From Pseudomonadota bacterium (GTDB taxonomy: Bacteria; Pseudomonadota; Gammaproteobacteria; Burkholderiales; Burkholderiaceae_C), in the NCBI GenBank assembly GCA_029779845.1, contig JAKOZT010000073.1:124001-188000 (forward strand): DNA of 64,000 nt. The letters run 5' to 3'. Position numbers and translations under genes: made by a program. Shown here piece after piece: positions 47,307 through 61,433 of this stretch; positions within the stretch are counted from its first letter, which is position 1; each line of letters begins with the position of its first letter. The notes beneath the pieces are model-generated. The model searched no databases. It was not told the origin of the DNA and saw nothing but the letters and a program-made list of their open reading frames with translations.

Positions 47307-47785
47307 CGGCGCCGCGCCGCAGGTCCGGCGACGGGCCGCCCACCGGCAGCCCGGTGGAGGAGCTGAAGACCAGCGGCCTGAAGGCGACGCTGCCGCGCCT
47401 GAAGGTGCTGGAGGTGTTCCAGCGCACCGACCGGCGCCACCTCGCCGCCGAGGACGTCTACAAGGTGCTGCTCGCAGAGGGTTCGGACATCGGCCTGGCC
47501 ACCGTCTACCGCGTGCTGATGCAGTTCACGCAGGCGGGGCTGCTGACGCGCCAGCACTTCGAGAGCGGGCGCGCGGTGTTCGAGCTGAACGAAGGCCGCC
47601 ACCACGATCACATGGTGTGCCTGCACTGCGGCCGCGTGCAGGAGTTCTTCGACGCCGCGATCGAGCAGCGCCAGCGCGAGCTGGCCGAGCAGCACGGCTT
47701 CGAACTGCACGACCACGCGCTGGCGATGTACGGCCTGTGCTCCGACCCGGCCTGCCGCGGCGGCGGCGCCGGCGGCACGGCCTGA
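47303..47785 (+). CDS. fur: Ferric uptake regulator family protein
   Basis: 160 residues. The winged-helix part has GLKATLPRLKVLEVFQ (about 26-41) and AAEDVYKVLLAEGSDIGLAT then VYRVL. The dimer/metal part has FELNEGRHHDHMVCLHCGRV with the HHDHMVC signature, and a final CSDPAC. The four-Cys zinc site is C-x2-C plus C-x4-C. It represses iron-uptake genes when bound to Fe(II). The N-terminus is about 20 residues longer than E. coli Fur, and the pairing with the 74-residue protein suggests a second Fur rather than the housekeeping one. Confidence 0.9.
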   Translation: MTAPRRRSGDGPPTGSPVEELKTSGLKATLPRLKVLEVFQRTDRRHLAAEDVYKVLLAEGSDIGLATVYRVLMQFTQAGLLTRQHFESGRAVFELNEGRHHDHMVCLHCGRVQEFFDAAIEQRQRELAEQHGFELHDHALAMYGLCSDPACRGGGAGGTA

Positions 47786-47792
47786 GGCGGAG

Positions 47793-48248
47793 TCACTTCA
47801 CCTGGGCGAGCGCCTTGTCGAAGCGGTCCTTGCCCATCGCGAAGCTGGCCTGCTCCTTGGCGGCGGCGGCCTTCGCGTCGGCCAGGTTGACGGGCTTGCC
47901 GGCCTGGATCACGCCGACCATGCCCATCACCTTGTGCGGCTCGCAGACGTAGAGATAGACGCCTTCCTTGTCGAGCGTGACCTTCACCTCGGTGTCGGGC
48001 GCGCCCTTCCACGGCTTGGCGCCGGCCGGCAGCAGCAGCGAGGCACTGTTGTGCGCGGCCTTCTCGGTGGGCTGGAACACCACCGTGTCGCCCACCGCCG
48101 CCTTCACGAAGGCGGGCTCGAACACCATGCTGCCGTCCTTGCCGGCGTTGAGCATCTTCACGACGTGCTCGGCGGCGCGGGCGGCCGGCGCGGCTGCGGC
48201 CAGCGCGAGCGCGGCGAGTGCGGCCAGCGCGTGGTTCTTCTTTGACAT
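47793..48248 (-). CDS. Pseudoazurin (type 1 blue copper protein)
   Basis: 151 residues with a signal peptide ending at AARA (about residue 29). The copper ligands are His in EKAAHNSASLLLP and the Cys-His-Met set in YLYVCEPHKVMGMVGVI, spaced as in pseudoazurins. MVFEPAFVKAAVGDTVVFQP is the typical strand region. It carries electrons in the periplasm, often to nitrite or nitrous-oxide reductase; neither is in the window. It is downstream of a Fur box and a 30-residue membrane protein on the same strand. Confidence 0.93.
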   Translation of the reverse strand: MSKKNHALAALAALALAAAAPAARAAEHVVKMLNAGKDGSMVFEPAFVKAAVGDTVVFQPTEKAAHNSASLLLPAGAKPWKGAPDTEVKVTLDKEGVYLYVCEPHKVMGMVGVIQAGKPVNLADAKAAAAKEQASFAMGKDRFDKALAQVK

Positions 48249-48353
48249 CACGGTTCTCCTCGTGGCGGTTGAAAGGGAATTCGGGCCGGCGTGCCGTGGC
48301 GCCGCGCGGCGAAAGGAAGCCGAAGGAAGGGATTGCACGAGGGATGCGGCACC

Positions 48354-48446
48354 TCACCCTGCCAGCGGAACGAACAGGTACACCGCGAGCACGACGACGG
48401 CGAACACCAGCCAATCGGCGGCGGCGCGCAGCCGGGTGTTTCTCAT
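48354..48446 (-). CDS. 30-residue membrane miniprotein
   Basis: The reading starts at ATG 48446 with GGAG 10 bases upstream and ends at TGA. It begins MRNTRLRAAADW, continues as a single hydrophobic helix (LVFAVVVLAVYLFVPL, residues 13-28) and ends AG. The basic N-terminus and acidic-free helix fit an inner-membrane protein with the N-terminus in the cytoplasm. It lies between Fur box 2 and the pseudoazurin gene and reads in the same direction, so an electron-transport accessory role is possible. I know of no named family. Confidence 0.55.
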   Translation of the reverse strand: MRNTRLRAAADWLVFAVVVLAVYLFVPLAG

Positions 48447-48521
48447 GGGCAAGGCTCTCCTCGAAAGTCGACCTGCGTTCGAGGCTGGCGGCGGGCTGGC
48501 GTGCAGGAACGGTGGCGATAT

Positions 48522-48543
48522 TAGATGAGAACAAGTCGCATTA
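48522..48543. promoter_or_regulatory. Fur box 2, upstream of the miniprotein and pseudoazurin genes
   Basis: TAGATGAGAACAAGTCGCAT (48522-48541, then TA) matches the Fur operator AATGAGAATNATTCGCATT at most positions. It is 76 bp before the miniprotein start and at the 3' end of the DUF3501 gene, both minus strand. Confidence 0.65.
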
Positions 48544-49185
48544 GCAAGTGCTGTCGGTCGTCCTCTCCGCCGCCCGCTCGAAGGGCTTGTCGAGCCTGTG
48601 CGTGGCGAGCACGAGATCGCGCCGCAGCCGCTCGATGGTGGCCGGCGGGATCACGCGGCGGAAGGCGTAGTGGTCGTGCGCGCAGCCCAGCGTGGCGGTG
48701 GCGCCGCGCAGCAGCGCGGCACGCAGCGACTCGGGGAACTGGAAGCGCAGGAAGTGCACCGCCGAAGGCCGCGCGCGATGGCCGTCGGGCTGGTCTTCGT
48801 TGGCCAGCGCGAACATGCGCGGCTGGCGCTCGACGTCGACGTAGAGCCGGTGCGCCGCCTCGTTGAGCAGCGGCAGCGCGCGGCCGCGCTCGGCCGCGTC
48901 GGGGATCTCGATCTGCAGCGTGGCCTTCCAGTTGCTGCCGTCGGGCACCAGGTGCGCGTAGGTGCCGATCTCGTCGTCGATCGCCTCGGCGTGCGCGGCG
49001 CGCCCGGCGTGCAGCACCTCCTGGATCTGGTAGCGGATCGTCAGCTCGTCCTCGAACTGCAGTCGCATGCACGGCCCGAGCGTCAGGCTGCGCCGGCGGC
49101 GGTGGCTGATCATCTGCTGCCGCTGCGCGCGCCGCGAGAGGCTGTAGGCCTGGAGCGTCATCAGGCTGTCGCGCGAGATGCTCAT
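48541..49185 (-). CDS. DUF3501 family protein
   Basis: 214 residues from ATG 49185 (MSISRDSLMTLQAY, the usual DUF3501 start; an ATG seven codons upstream is possible). The domain shows RRSLTLGPCMRLQFEDELTI, QIQEVLHAG and LRFQFPESLRAALLRGATAT. In other bacteria DUF3501 is found beside rubrerythrin and a heterodisulfide-reductase-like Fe-S protein, so a link to redox iron chemistry is plausible. Here it stands divergent from a DUF411 gene across Fur box 3. Confidence 0.8.
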   Translation of the reverse strand: MSISRDSLMTLQAYSLSRRAQRQQMISHRRRRSLTLGPCMRLQFEDELTIRYQIQEVLHAGRAAHAEAIDDEIGTYAHLVPDGSNWKATLQIEIPDAAERGRALPLLNEAAHRLYVDVERQPRMFALANEDQPDGHRARPSAVHFLRFQFPESLRAALLRGATATLGCAHDHYAFRRVIPPATIERLRRDLVLATHRLDKPFERAAERTTDSTC

Positions 49186-49240
49186 GACGGGGAGTGGTGC
49201 GGGCATGCGGCGGGCGGTGGAGTTGCGTCGGTCGATATTG

Positions 49241-49260
49241 TAATGAGAATCGTTCGTATC
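49241..49260. promoter_or_regulatory. Fur box 3, between DUF3501 and DUF411 genes
   Basis: TAATGAGAATCGTTCGTATC is a strong match to the Fur operator, with AATGAGAATC on the left and TTCGTATC on the right. It lies 56 bp before the DUF3501 start and 54 bp before the DUF411 start, so one site could repress both divergent promoters. Confidence 0.8.
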
Positions 49261-49313
49261 TCAAGAAACACGAAGGTGCGCGCACAATCGAGTGCTTCGC
49301 GGAGCTTGTCGCC

Positions 49314-49781
49314 ATGAATCCGAATCCCCATCGCCGTCTCGTGCTCGGCGGCCTGGCCGTGCTGGCGCTGCCCGCGCGGGCGCTGGCGCAGGCCGGCAGC
49401 GCCATCCACGTCGAGGTCTGGAAGAGCCCGAGCTGCGGCTGCTGCAAGGACTGGATCGCGCACATGGAGAAGAACGGCTTTCGCGTCACGGTGCGCGAGC
49501 AGGGCAACACCGCGATGCGCCAGCGCCTCGGCATCCCGCTGGCGCTGGGCTCCTGCCATACCGCGCTGATCGGCCGTTATGCGATCGAGGGCCACGTGCC
49601 GGCGCAGGACGTGCGGCGCCTGCTGCGCGACAAGCCCGACGCGATCGGCCTGGCCGTTCCCGGCATGCCGGTCGGCTCGCCGGGCATGGACGGCCCCGAG
49701 TACGGCGGCCGCAAGGATGCCTACGACGTGCTGCTCGTCGCCGCCGGCGGCGCCACGCGCGTGTTCGCCTCCTACCGCTGA
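49314..49781 (+). CDS. DUF411 periplasmic metal-binding protein
   Basis: 155 residues. A signal peptide (LVLGGLAVLALPARALAQA, about 9-27) is followed by the DUF411 motif VWKSPSCGCCKDWIAHM (residues 34-51, C-x-C-C), GSCHTALIGRYAIEGHVPAQ and a Met/Gly-rich VPGMPVGSPGMDGPEYGG. The motifs suggest copper binding. Members occur with copper resistance genes. Fur control here may link copper and iron supply. It overlaps the 3' end of folA by 10 bp in convergent orientation. Confidence 0.88.
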   Translation: MNPNPHRRLVLGGLAVLALPARALAQAGSAIHVEVWKSPSCGCCKDWIAHMEKNGFRVTVREQGNTAMRQRLGIPLALGSCHTALIGRYAIEGHVPAQDVRRLLRDKPDAIGLAVPGMPVGSPGMDGPEYGGRKDAYDVLLVAAGGATRVFASYR

Positions 49782-50296
49782 GCGCCGCCGTCCTCCGCGC
49801 GGCGGAGGTAGCGGACGAAGCGGTAAGCGATGCCCGCCGCGCTCGTGCGCGGCTCGCTCGATGCGAGCTCGAACTGCGCGCGCGGCCACGCGGGGAAGTG
49901 CGTATCGCCGTCGAGGTCGGCGTCGATCTCGGTGAGGACCAGCTCGTCGGCGCGCGGCAGCGCCAGCGCGTACAGCTCGGCGCCGCCGATCACGAACACC
50001 TTGGCCGCCTCGGCCACCAGCGCCAGCGCCTCGTCGAGCGAGGCGGCGCGCTCGGCACCCTCGGCGCGCCAGGCCCCGTTGCGCGTGATCACCACGTTGC
50101 GCCGCCCCGGCAGCGGGCGGAAGCGCGCCGGCAGCGAATCCCAGGTCTTGCGGCCCATGATCACCGGGCAGCCCATCGTCACGCGGCGGAAGTGCTTCTG
50201 GTCTTCGCTCTCGTGCCAGACCAGCTCGCCGCCGCGGCCGATCACGCCGTTGCGGGCGACGGCGGCGATCAGGGCGAGGCGGGGGCGCTGCGGCAT
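49772..50296 (-). CDS. folA: Dihydrofolate reductase
   Basis: 174 residues, slightly longer than E. coli FolA. LALIAAVARNGVIGRGGELVW holds the N-terminal strand and Met20-like loop. GCPVIMGRKTWDSLP is the NADPH/folate motif, and KVFVIGGAELYALAL is the later cofactor loop. The usual catalytic Asp27 corresponds to the SEDQKHF segment (the usual order is L-x-x-D-x-x-x-F). It reduces dihydrofolate with NADPH. No thyA is adjacent. The GntR regulator gene ends 17 bp upstream on the same strand. Confidence 0.93.
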   Translation of the reverse strand: MPQRPRLALIAAVARNGVIGRGGELVWHESEDQKHFRRVTMGCPVIMGRKTWDSLPARFRPLPGRRNVVITRNGAWRAEGAERAASLDEALALVAEAAKVFVIGGAELYALALPRADELVLTEIDADLDGDTHFPAWPRAQFELASSEPRTSAAGIAYRFVRYLRRAEDGGAQR

Positions 50297-50313
50297 GGGC
50301 GCGATTGTCGCCT

Positions 50314-50991
50314 CTACGACGCCGCTTCGCGCCCGGCCTCCAGGTGCTGCTGCATCAGCAGCGCGGCGCGCTCGGCGTTGCGCGCCTTCAGCGCCGCCAT
50401 GATCTGGCGGTGTTCCTTCAGCGAGGCCTCGAGCCGGCCTTGCTTGGCGAGCGACTGCGCGCGATTGAGCTTCATCACCTTGCGCAGGTCGGTCACCAGT
50501 TGCACACGCCAGCGGTTGTCGGCGATCTCGAGCAGGCGCATGTGGAAGCGCTCGTTGGCGGCGAAGAAACGCACGCGGTCGTCGAGCGTGTTTTCCAGCT
50601 CGTCGTGGATGGCCAGCAGCTCGGCCAGCTCGGCAGCGCTGGCCTTGACGGCGGCGACGCGCGCGGCGTCGCTCTCCAGCAGCGCGAGCAGGTGGAAGAC
50701 TTCGGCGAGATCGCGCTCGGACACCTCGGTGACGTAGGCGCCGCGGCGCAGCTTCATCGTCACCAGGCCCTCGGCGGCCAGCACCTTGAGCGCCTCGCGC
50801 AGCGGCGTGCGGCTGATGCCGTACTCGGCGCACAGCGCCTGCTCGTCGATCCAGCTGCCCGGCGAGAGCGTGTGCGCGAGGATGCGCGCGCGCAGCCGCT
50901 CGGCCACCTGCTCGTAGAGCGCGCGCTCGCCCAGCCGGCCGGCGCGCGGCTTGGGCGGGGCAAGGGTGTCGGCGAGGCGCGCGGCGGTCAT
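50314..50991 (-). CDS. GntR-family regulator (FadR/FCD subgroup), likely of the methylmalonyl-CoA operon
   Basis: 225 residues. The winged helix is DEQALCAEYGISRTPLREAL (about 49-68). The C-terminal all-helical FCD domain shows ERFHMRLLEIADNRW and LKEHRQIMAALKARNAERA, with metal-type His residues in place. It lies 126 bp from the divergent methylmalonyl-CoA mutase gene, and a 20-bp AT-rich palindrome stands between, so it most likely represses or activates that operon. The ligand would be an acyl-CoA or acid of the propionate route, by inference. Confidence 0.88.
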   Translation of the reverse strand: MTAARLADTLAPPKPRAGRLGERALYEQVAERLRARILAHTLSPGSWIDEQALCAEYGISRTPLREALKVLAAEGLVTMKLRRGAYVTEVSERDLAEVFHLLALLESDAARVAAVKASAAELAELLAIHDELENTLDDRVRFFAANERFHMRLLEIADNRWRVQLVTDLRKVMKLNRAQSLAKQGRLEASLKEHRQIMAALKARNAERAALLMQQHLEAGREAAS

Positions 50992-51037
50992 GGGCGGAGA
51001 CTGCTGAAAGGTGGATGAAAGCCGGAACGCTGAAGAT

Positions 51038-51057
51038 ATAATTCAATTTTGAATTAT
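51038..51057. promoter_or_regulatory. Palindromic operator between the GntR gene and the mutase operon
   Basis: ATAATTCAATTTTGAATTAT has 9-bp perfect arms around TT. It is nearly all A/T in a genome of very high GC, so chance is unlikely. It is 47 bp before the GntR gene and 61 bp before the mutase start. It probably serves as operator, and its AT content may also supply a -10 element. Confidence 0.75.
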
Positions 51058-51117
51058 GGCTGAGGCTGGCCAAGCCGGCAAGGCATCGGCCAGGCAAGCG
51101 AAGGCAAGGAGAACCCC

Positions 51118-53270
<2,153 letters not shown>

Positions 53271-53274
<4 letters not shown>

Positions 53275-54800
53275 AGCCGTTTTTCGTCTACGTGCTCGAA
53301 TGCGCCGACGGCAGCTACTACGTCGGCCACACGGACGAGCTTTCGCGCCGCATCGCACAGCACGACGCGGGCGAAGTCGAGGGCTGCACACGAGCGCGCC
53401 GGCCAGTGCGGCTGGTGTGGTCGCAGGAGACTGCGTCGCGGGAGGAAGCGCTGGCGGCGGAGGTGCGCCTGAAGGGCTGGAGTCGCGCGAAGAAGCAGGC
53501 CTTGATCGCGGGGGATTGGGCGCGTGTGAGTGAGCTGGCGCGCTCCAAGGCGTCGGCGGAGCGCGACGGGCTTCGACAGGCTCAGCCCGAACGGGATGGG
53601 GATGCGCGCGAAGGGCTTCGACAAGCTCAGCCCGAACGGATCCCCCCTGTTCGTCCTGAGATTCCCCCCGTTCGCCCCGAGCCTACCCCCGTTTGCCCTG
53701 AGCCCCCCCCCGTTCGCCCTGAGCTTGTCGAAGGGCAGGCGCCGAGCCCCCCCCCCGTTCGCCCTGAGCTTGTCGAAGGGCGCGCACGAACCACCCCGCT
53801 GGTCGAAGCCGACCAGGCGCTGATGGACGGCGTGCTGCGCCGCGAGCGGCGCGCGCTCGCCAAGGCCATCACGCTGCTCGAATCGACGCGCGCCGACCAC
53901 CGCGCGCGTGCCGATGCGCTGCTCAACGCGCTGCTGCCCGCCACCGGCAAGGCCATCCGCCTCGGCATCTCCGGCGTGCCGGGCGTCGGCAAGTCGACCT
54001 TCATCGAGGCGCTCGGCCTGCACCTGATCGCGCAAGGCCACCGCGTCGCGGTGCTGGCGATCGACCCCTCGTCCAACGTCTCGGGCGGCTCCATCCTCGG
54101 CGACAAGACGCGCATGGAGAAGCTCTCCGCCGACGAAGCCGCCTACATCCGCCCCAGCCCGGCCTCGGGCACGCTCGGCGGCGTGGCCGAGAAGACGCGC
54201 GAGGCGATGCTGGTGTGCGAGGCGGCCGGCTACGACGTGGTGATCGTCGAGACCGTCGGCGTCGGCCAGAGCGAGACCGCGGTCGCGAGCATGACCGACC
54301 TGTTCGTGCTGCTGCAGCTGCCCAACGCCGGCGACGACCTGCAGGCCATCAAGAAGGGCGTGATGGAGCTGGCCGACCTCGTGGTCATCAACAAGGCCGA
54401 CATCGACCCGAATGCCGCGACGCGCGCGATGGCGCAGATCACCTCGGCGCTGCGCGTCTTCAGTTTCCACGGCAACCCGGCGCACAGCGCCGAGCGCTGG
54501 CAGCCGCGCGTGATGCAGATCAGCGCGCTGAAGGCGCAAGGCGTCGCGGACTTCTGGGCCACCGTGAAGGACTTCGAAGCGAAGCGGCGCGCCAGCGGCG
54601 AGTTCGAGGCGCGCCGTACCCAGCAGGCACGCGCCTGGATGTGGGACATCGTGCACGCCGGCCTGCGCCATGCCTTCGACCAGCACCCCGCGGTGCGCGC
54701 CGCGCTGCCCCAGACGCTCGCCGACGTGAACGAGGCGCGCATCGCACCTTCGGCCGCGGCGCGCTCTCTTCTGAATCTCTTCCAGCATCCCCAGCCCTGA
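53271..54800 (+). CDS. meaB: In-frame fusion of a GIY-YIG nuclease domain and MeaB GTPase across a REP array
   Basis: One open frame of 509 residues with three parts. Residues 1-95 are a GIY-YIG domain ([20 protein letters not shown], then [19 protein letters not shown]). Residues 97-175 translate REP copies ([16 protein letters not shown] twice). From about residue 177 it is a full Mea[18 protein letters not shown] (Walker A), [32 protein letters not shown] and [10 protein letters not shown]. MeaB guards and reloads methylmalonyl-CoA mutase with cobalamin using GTP. GIY-YIG proteins of this type are normally separate. Either the array erased the stop of the first gene or MeaB restarts inside (ATG 53823). 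The protein form is unresolved; both domains are confident. Confidence 0.85.
53567..53781. repeat. REP-like array inside the GIY-YIG/MeaB reading frame
   Basis: Two units of GCTTCGACAAGCTCAGCCCG (plus AACGG) at 53567-53596 and 53611-53640 face five units in the opposite orientation. Three of those are shortened (53643-53660, 53664-53681, 53686-53702) and two are complete (53704-53736, 53748-53781). Runs of 7-9 C separate them. Total length keeps the frame open. It is the densest of the three arrays in the window. Confidence 0.85.
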
Positions 54801-54813
54801 GGAGGCACACCCC

Positions 54814-56346
<1,533 letters not shown>

Positions 56347-56363
56347 ACGCCGAACGGATTGAT

Positions 56364-58390
<2,027 letters not shown>

Positions 58391-58394
<4 letters not shown>

Positions 58395-58870
58395 TGAATA
58401 ACGGTCGCCCCTTCAAGGTGCTGGGCATCCAGCAGATCGCCATCGGCGGGCTCGACAAGCATCGCCTGAAGACGTTGTGGGTCGACAAGCTCGGGCTGGA
58501 GGTGACCGGCACCTACCGCTCCGAGCGCGAGAACGTCGACGAGGACATCTGCGCGATCGGCCACGGGCCGCTGACGGTGGAGGTCGACCTGATGCAGCCG
58601 ATGGACCCGGAGAAGAAGCCGGCCGTGCATGCCACGCCGCTGAACCACGTGGGTCTGTGGATCGACGATCTGGCGAAAGCGGTCGACTGGCTCACGGCAC
58701 AGGGCGTGCGCTTCGCGCCGGGCGGCATCCGCCGCGGCGCGGCCGGCCACGACATCTGCTTCCTGCACCCCAAGGGCAGCGAGGAGTTTCCGGTCAGCGG
58801 CGAGGGTGTGCTGGTCGAGCTGGTGCAGGCGCCGCCCGAGGTCATCGAGGCTTTCGCCAGGCTGGCATGA
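58391..58870 (+). CDS. VOC-family protein, possible methylmalonyl-CoA epimerase
   Basis: 159 residues with two glyoxalase-type beta-alpha-beta-beta-beta modules: [20 protein letters not shown] and [20 protein letters not shown]. Expected metal ligands are partly present (His in NHVGLWID, Glu in [10 protein letters not shown]). The first ligand, usually His in I-D-H-x-A-I, is replaced by Gln15. Context is strong: it overlaps the carboxylase gene in the propionate operon, where the epimerase step is otherwise missing. The replaced ligand leaves room for another lyase or binding role. Confidence 0.7.
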
Positions 58871-58877
58871 TGGCCGC

Positions 58878-59414
58878 ATGGCCGTCCGAGAAATCCTGAA
58901 GATGGGCGATGCGCGATTGCTGCGCATCGCCCAGCCGGTGCAGCGCTTCGACACGCCCGAGCTGCACGCGCTGATCGCCGATATGTTCGACACGATGCGT
59001 GCCGCCGAAGGCGCCGGGCTGGCCGCGCCGCAGATCGGCGTCGACCTCGCCGTGGTGATCTTCGGCTTCACGACCAACCGCCGCTACCCCGATCGCGAGC
59101 CGGTGCCCGAGACGGTGCTGCTCAACCCGGTGATCGAACCGCTCTCCGACGAAGAGGAAGAGGGCTGGGAAGGCTGCCTCTCGGTGCCCGGCCTGCGCGG
59201 CGTGGTGCCGCGCCGGGCGCACATCCGCTACTGCGGCTTCGATCAGTTCGGCAACTCGATAGCCCGCGAGGCCAGCGGCTTCCACGCCCGCGTGGTGCAG
59301 CACGAGTGCGATCACCTCGTCGGCACGCTCTACCCGATGCGCGTGCGCGACTTCAGCCGCTTCGGCTACACCAGCGTGCTGTTTCCCGACATCGACGCCG
59401 CCGAGGACGACTGA
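58878..59414 (+). CDS. def: Peptide deformylase
   Basis: 178 residues. All three deformylase motifs are intact: [10 protein letters not shown] (motif 1), EGCLSVPG (motif 2, Cys ligand) and QHECDHLVG (motif 3, HExxH). It removes the formyl group from new proteins, using Fe(II) or Ni. It lies 7 bp after the VOC gene. It is probably a second, dispensable deformylase rather than the def of the def-fmt pair, since fmt is absent here. Confidence 0.95.
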   Translation: MAVREILKMGDARLLRIAQPVQRFDTPELHALIADMFDTMRAAEGAGLAAPQIGVDLAVVIFGFTTNRRYPDREPVPETVLLNPVIEPLSDEEEEGWEGCLSVPGLRGVVPRRAHIRYCGFDQFGNSIAREASGFHARVVQHECDHLVGTLYPMRVRDFSRFGYTSVLFPDIDAAEDD

Positions 59415-59533
59415 GTTCGGCGACTGAACGCTGCGCGCTTGTAAAGCTGTGTGTCACACGGCGTGACAGGTCGGCGATGCCTGTACGGTGCGCGTTGCGG
59501 AAACGGAAACAGCCATTCGAGGCCAAACCCATC

Positions 59534-61426
59534 ATGAACAGCCCCCGCCGACACCCTCTGATCGCGGCCCTGACGCTGGCCGTCGCCGCCGCGCTGCCGG
59601 CCTTGCAGGCCTGCACCACCGCCGTCGCAGCGCCGGTGCCGATGCAGCGCGGCGACGCGGCCATCGACCCGCCCGGCCGCGTCGCGCGGCTGTCGGAGGT
59701 GCAGGGCTCGGTGTGGCTCTACCACCCCGACGACGGCGAGTGGGTCGCCGCCGAGCGCAACCGCCCGCTGACCAGCGGCGACCGCCTCGCCACCGACGGC
59801 GGCGCGCGCAGCGAACTGCGCCTGGGCTCCACCGTGCTGCGCCTGGACGGCGCCACCGAGATCGAGGTGCTGCGCCTGGACGACGAACGCCTCGCGCTGC
59901 GCCTGCACAACGGCAGCCTCGCGCTGCGCATCCGCGGCAACGACCAGGCTTCCGGCTTCGAACTGCACACCGAGGAAGGGCGCTTCACCGTGCAGCGCCC
60001 CGGCCGCTACCGCTTCGACCGCGACGACGCGGCCAGCTTCGCCACCGTGCTGTCGGGCCAGGCCTACTACGAGACGCAGAACAACGCGCTGACCATCAAC
60101 GCCGGCCAGCGCGCCGAGTTCTGGATGGATCGCGCCGGGGCGCCGCAGTACAGCATCATCGAGCCGCAGCGCGACGCCTTCGCCGCCTGGGTCGACGAAG
60201 GCGACCGCGCCGACGACCGCAGCGCCGCGAACCGCTACGTCTCGCCGGAGATGACGGGCGCCGAGGATCTCGACCGCTACGGCACCTGGCAGGACAACCC
60301 CGAGTACGGCGCGCTGTGGGTGCCGCGCAGCGTGGCACCGGGCTGGGCGCCCTACACCACCGGCCGCTGGGCCTGGGTGGCGCCCTGGGGCTGGACCTGG
60401 GTCGACGATGCGCCGTGGGGCTTCGCGCCCTTCCACTACGGGCGCTGGGTCTACGTCGGCGCGAACTGGTGCTGGGCGCCGGGCAGCTACGTGCGCCGGC
60501 CGGTCTACGCGCCCGCGATGGTGGCCTGGATCGGCGGACCGCGCCTGTCGGCCAGCCTGACGCTCGGCGGCGGCCCGGCGGTCGGCTGGGTGCCGCTGGC
60601 GCCGCGCGAGGTCTACGTGCCGACCTACCGCGTCAGCCCGGGCTACGTGCGCAACGTGAACGTCACGCACGTCACCAACATCACCAACGTCACGACCATC
60701 GTCAACAACCCGCAGCAGGCGGTCGACGGGCGCGACTTCCGCAACCGCAAGTTCCCGCACGCGGTGACGGTGGTGCCGGCCAGCACGCTGACCGCGCATC
60801 AGCCGGTGGCGCCGGTGGCGCGCCAGTGGCGCGATGCGCCGGCGGTGCGCGAGATCGTCGCGCAGCCGCCGCGCGGCGCGGTGGTGGCCGCCCCGCCGGT
60901 GGCCGCGCCGATCGCGGCCGCGCGCCGGCCCGACATGCCGGTGGCGCGCCCGCCGGTGCAGGCCGCGCCGGCGCTGCGCGAGCGCGTGCCGCAACAGGGC
61001 GGCTTCCAGCACGATCGGCCCGACGTGGTGCGCAGCGCACCGCAGGTGCAGCAGCCGTCGCGCGAACGCGAGCAGCCGATCATGCGCGAGCGTGAACGCG
61101 CCGCGCCGCGCGAATCGCGCGAGATCCGCACGCTGCCGGCACAGCCGCAGCCGCAACAGCAGCCGCAGGTGGTGCGTCCGGTGCCGCAGTCGGTGCAACC
61201 CGTGCAGCCGCGCCAGGAGCGCTTCGAGCGTGCGCAGCCGATCGAGCGGCAGCAGCCCATGGAGCGTCCGCAACCGGCCTTCCGCGCGCCGCAGCTGCAA
61301 CCGCAAGTGGCCGCGCCTCAGCCGCAACCGCAGCCCCAGCCCGTGCCGCGCCAGCAGGGCGGCAATCAGCCTTTCCGCGACCGGCCCGACGTCGGCCGCC
61401 CGAACAACCCGCGCCAGCAGGACTGA
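59534..61426 (+). CDS. Exported DUF6600/FecR-domain protein with Gln/Pro/Arg-rich tail
   Basis: 630 residues. A signal peptide (about 1-33) contains LQAC, a possible lipobox. A FecR-like domain follows (about 50-190, VARLSEVQGSVWLYHPDDGE, RLDGATEIEVLRL). A DUF6600-type region rich in Trp and Gly comes next (about 240-370, WAPYTTGRWAWVAPWGWTWV, WVPLAPREVYVPTYRVSP). A short NVTHVTNITNVTTIVNN repeat is at about 375-391. The last 200 residues are low-complexity Gln/Pro/Arg. It is likely periplasmic or envelope-attached; function unknown. Confidence 0.8.
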   Translation: MNSPRRHPLIAALTLAVAAALPALQACTTAVAAPVPMQRGDAAIDPPGRVARLSEVQGSVWLYHPDDGEWVAAERNRPLTSGDRLATDGGARSELRLGSTVLRLDGATEIEVLRLDDERLALRLHNGSLALRIRGNDQASGFELHTEEGRFTVQRPGRYRFDRDDAASFATVLSGQAYYETQNNALTINAGQRAEFWMDRAGAPQYSIIEPQRDAFAAWVDEGDRADDRSAANRYVSPEMTGAEDLDRYGTWQDNPEYGALWVPRSVAPGWAPYTTGRWAWVAPWGWTWVDDAPWGFAPFHYGRWVYVGANWCWAPGSYVRRPVYAPAMVAWIGGPRLSASLTLGGGPAVGWVPLAPREVYVPTYRVSPGYVRNVNVTHVTNITNVTTIVNNPQQAVDGRDFRNRKFPHAVTVVPASTLTAHQPVAPVARQWRDAPAVREIVAQPPRGAVVAAPPVAAPIAAARRPDMPVARPPVQAAPALRERVPQQGGFQHDRPDVVRSAPQVQQPSREREQPIMRERERAAPRESREIRTLPAQPQPQQQPQVVRPVPQSVQPVQPRQERFERAQPIERQQPMERPQPAFRAPQLQPQVAAPQPQPQPQPVPRQQGGNQPFRDRPDVGRPNNPRQQD

Positions 61427-61433
61427 CGCGCCG

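Noticed and set aside
59453..59467. Inverted repeat GTCAC-N5-GTGAC before the DUF6600 gene as an operator
   Set aside because: The arms are only 5 bp, no regulator is adjacent and no known site fits. Chance cannot be excluded.
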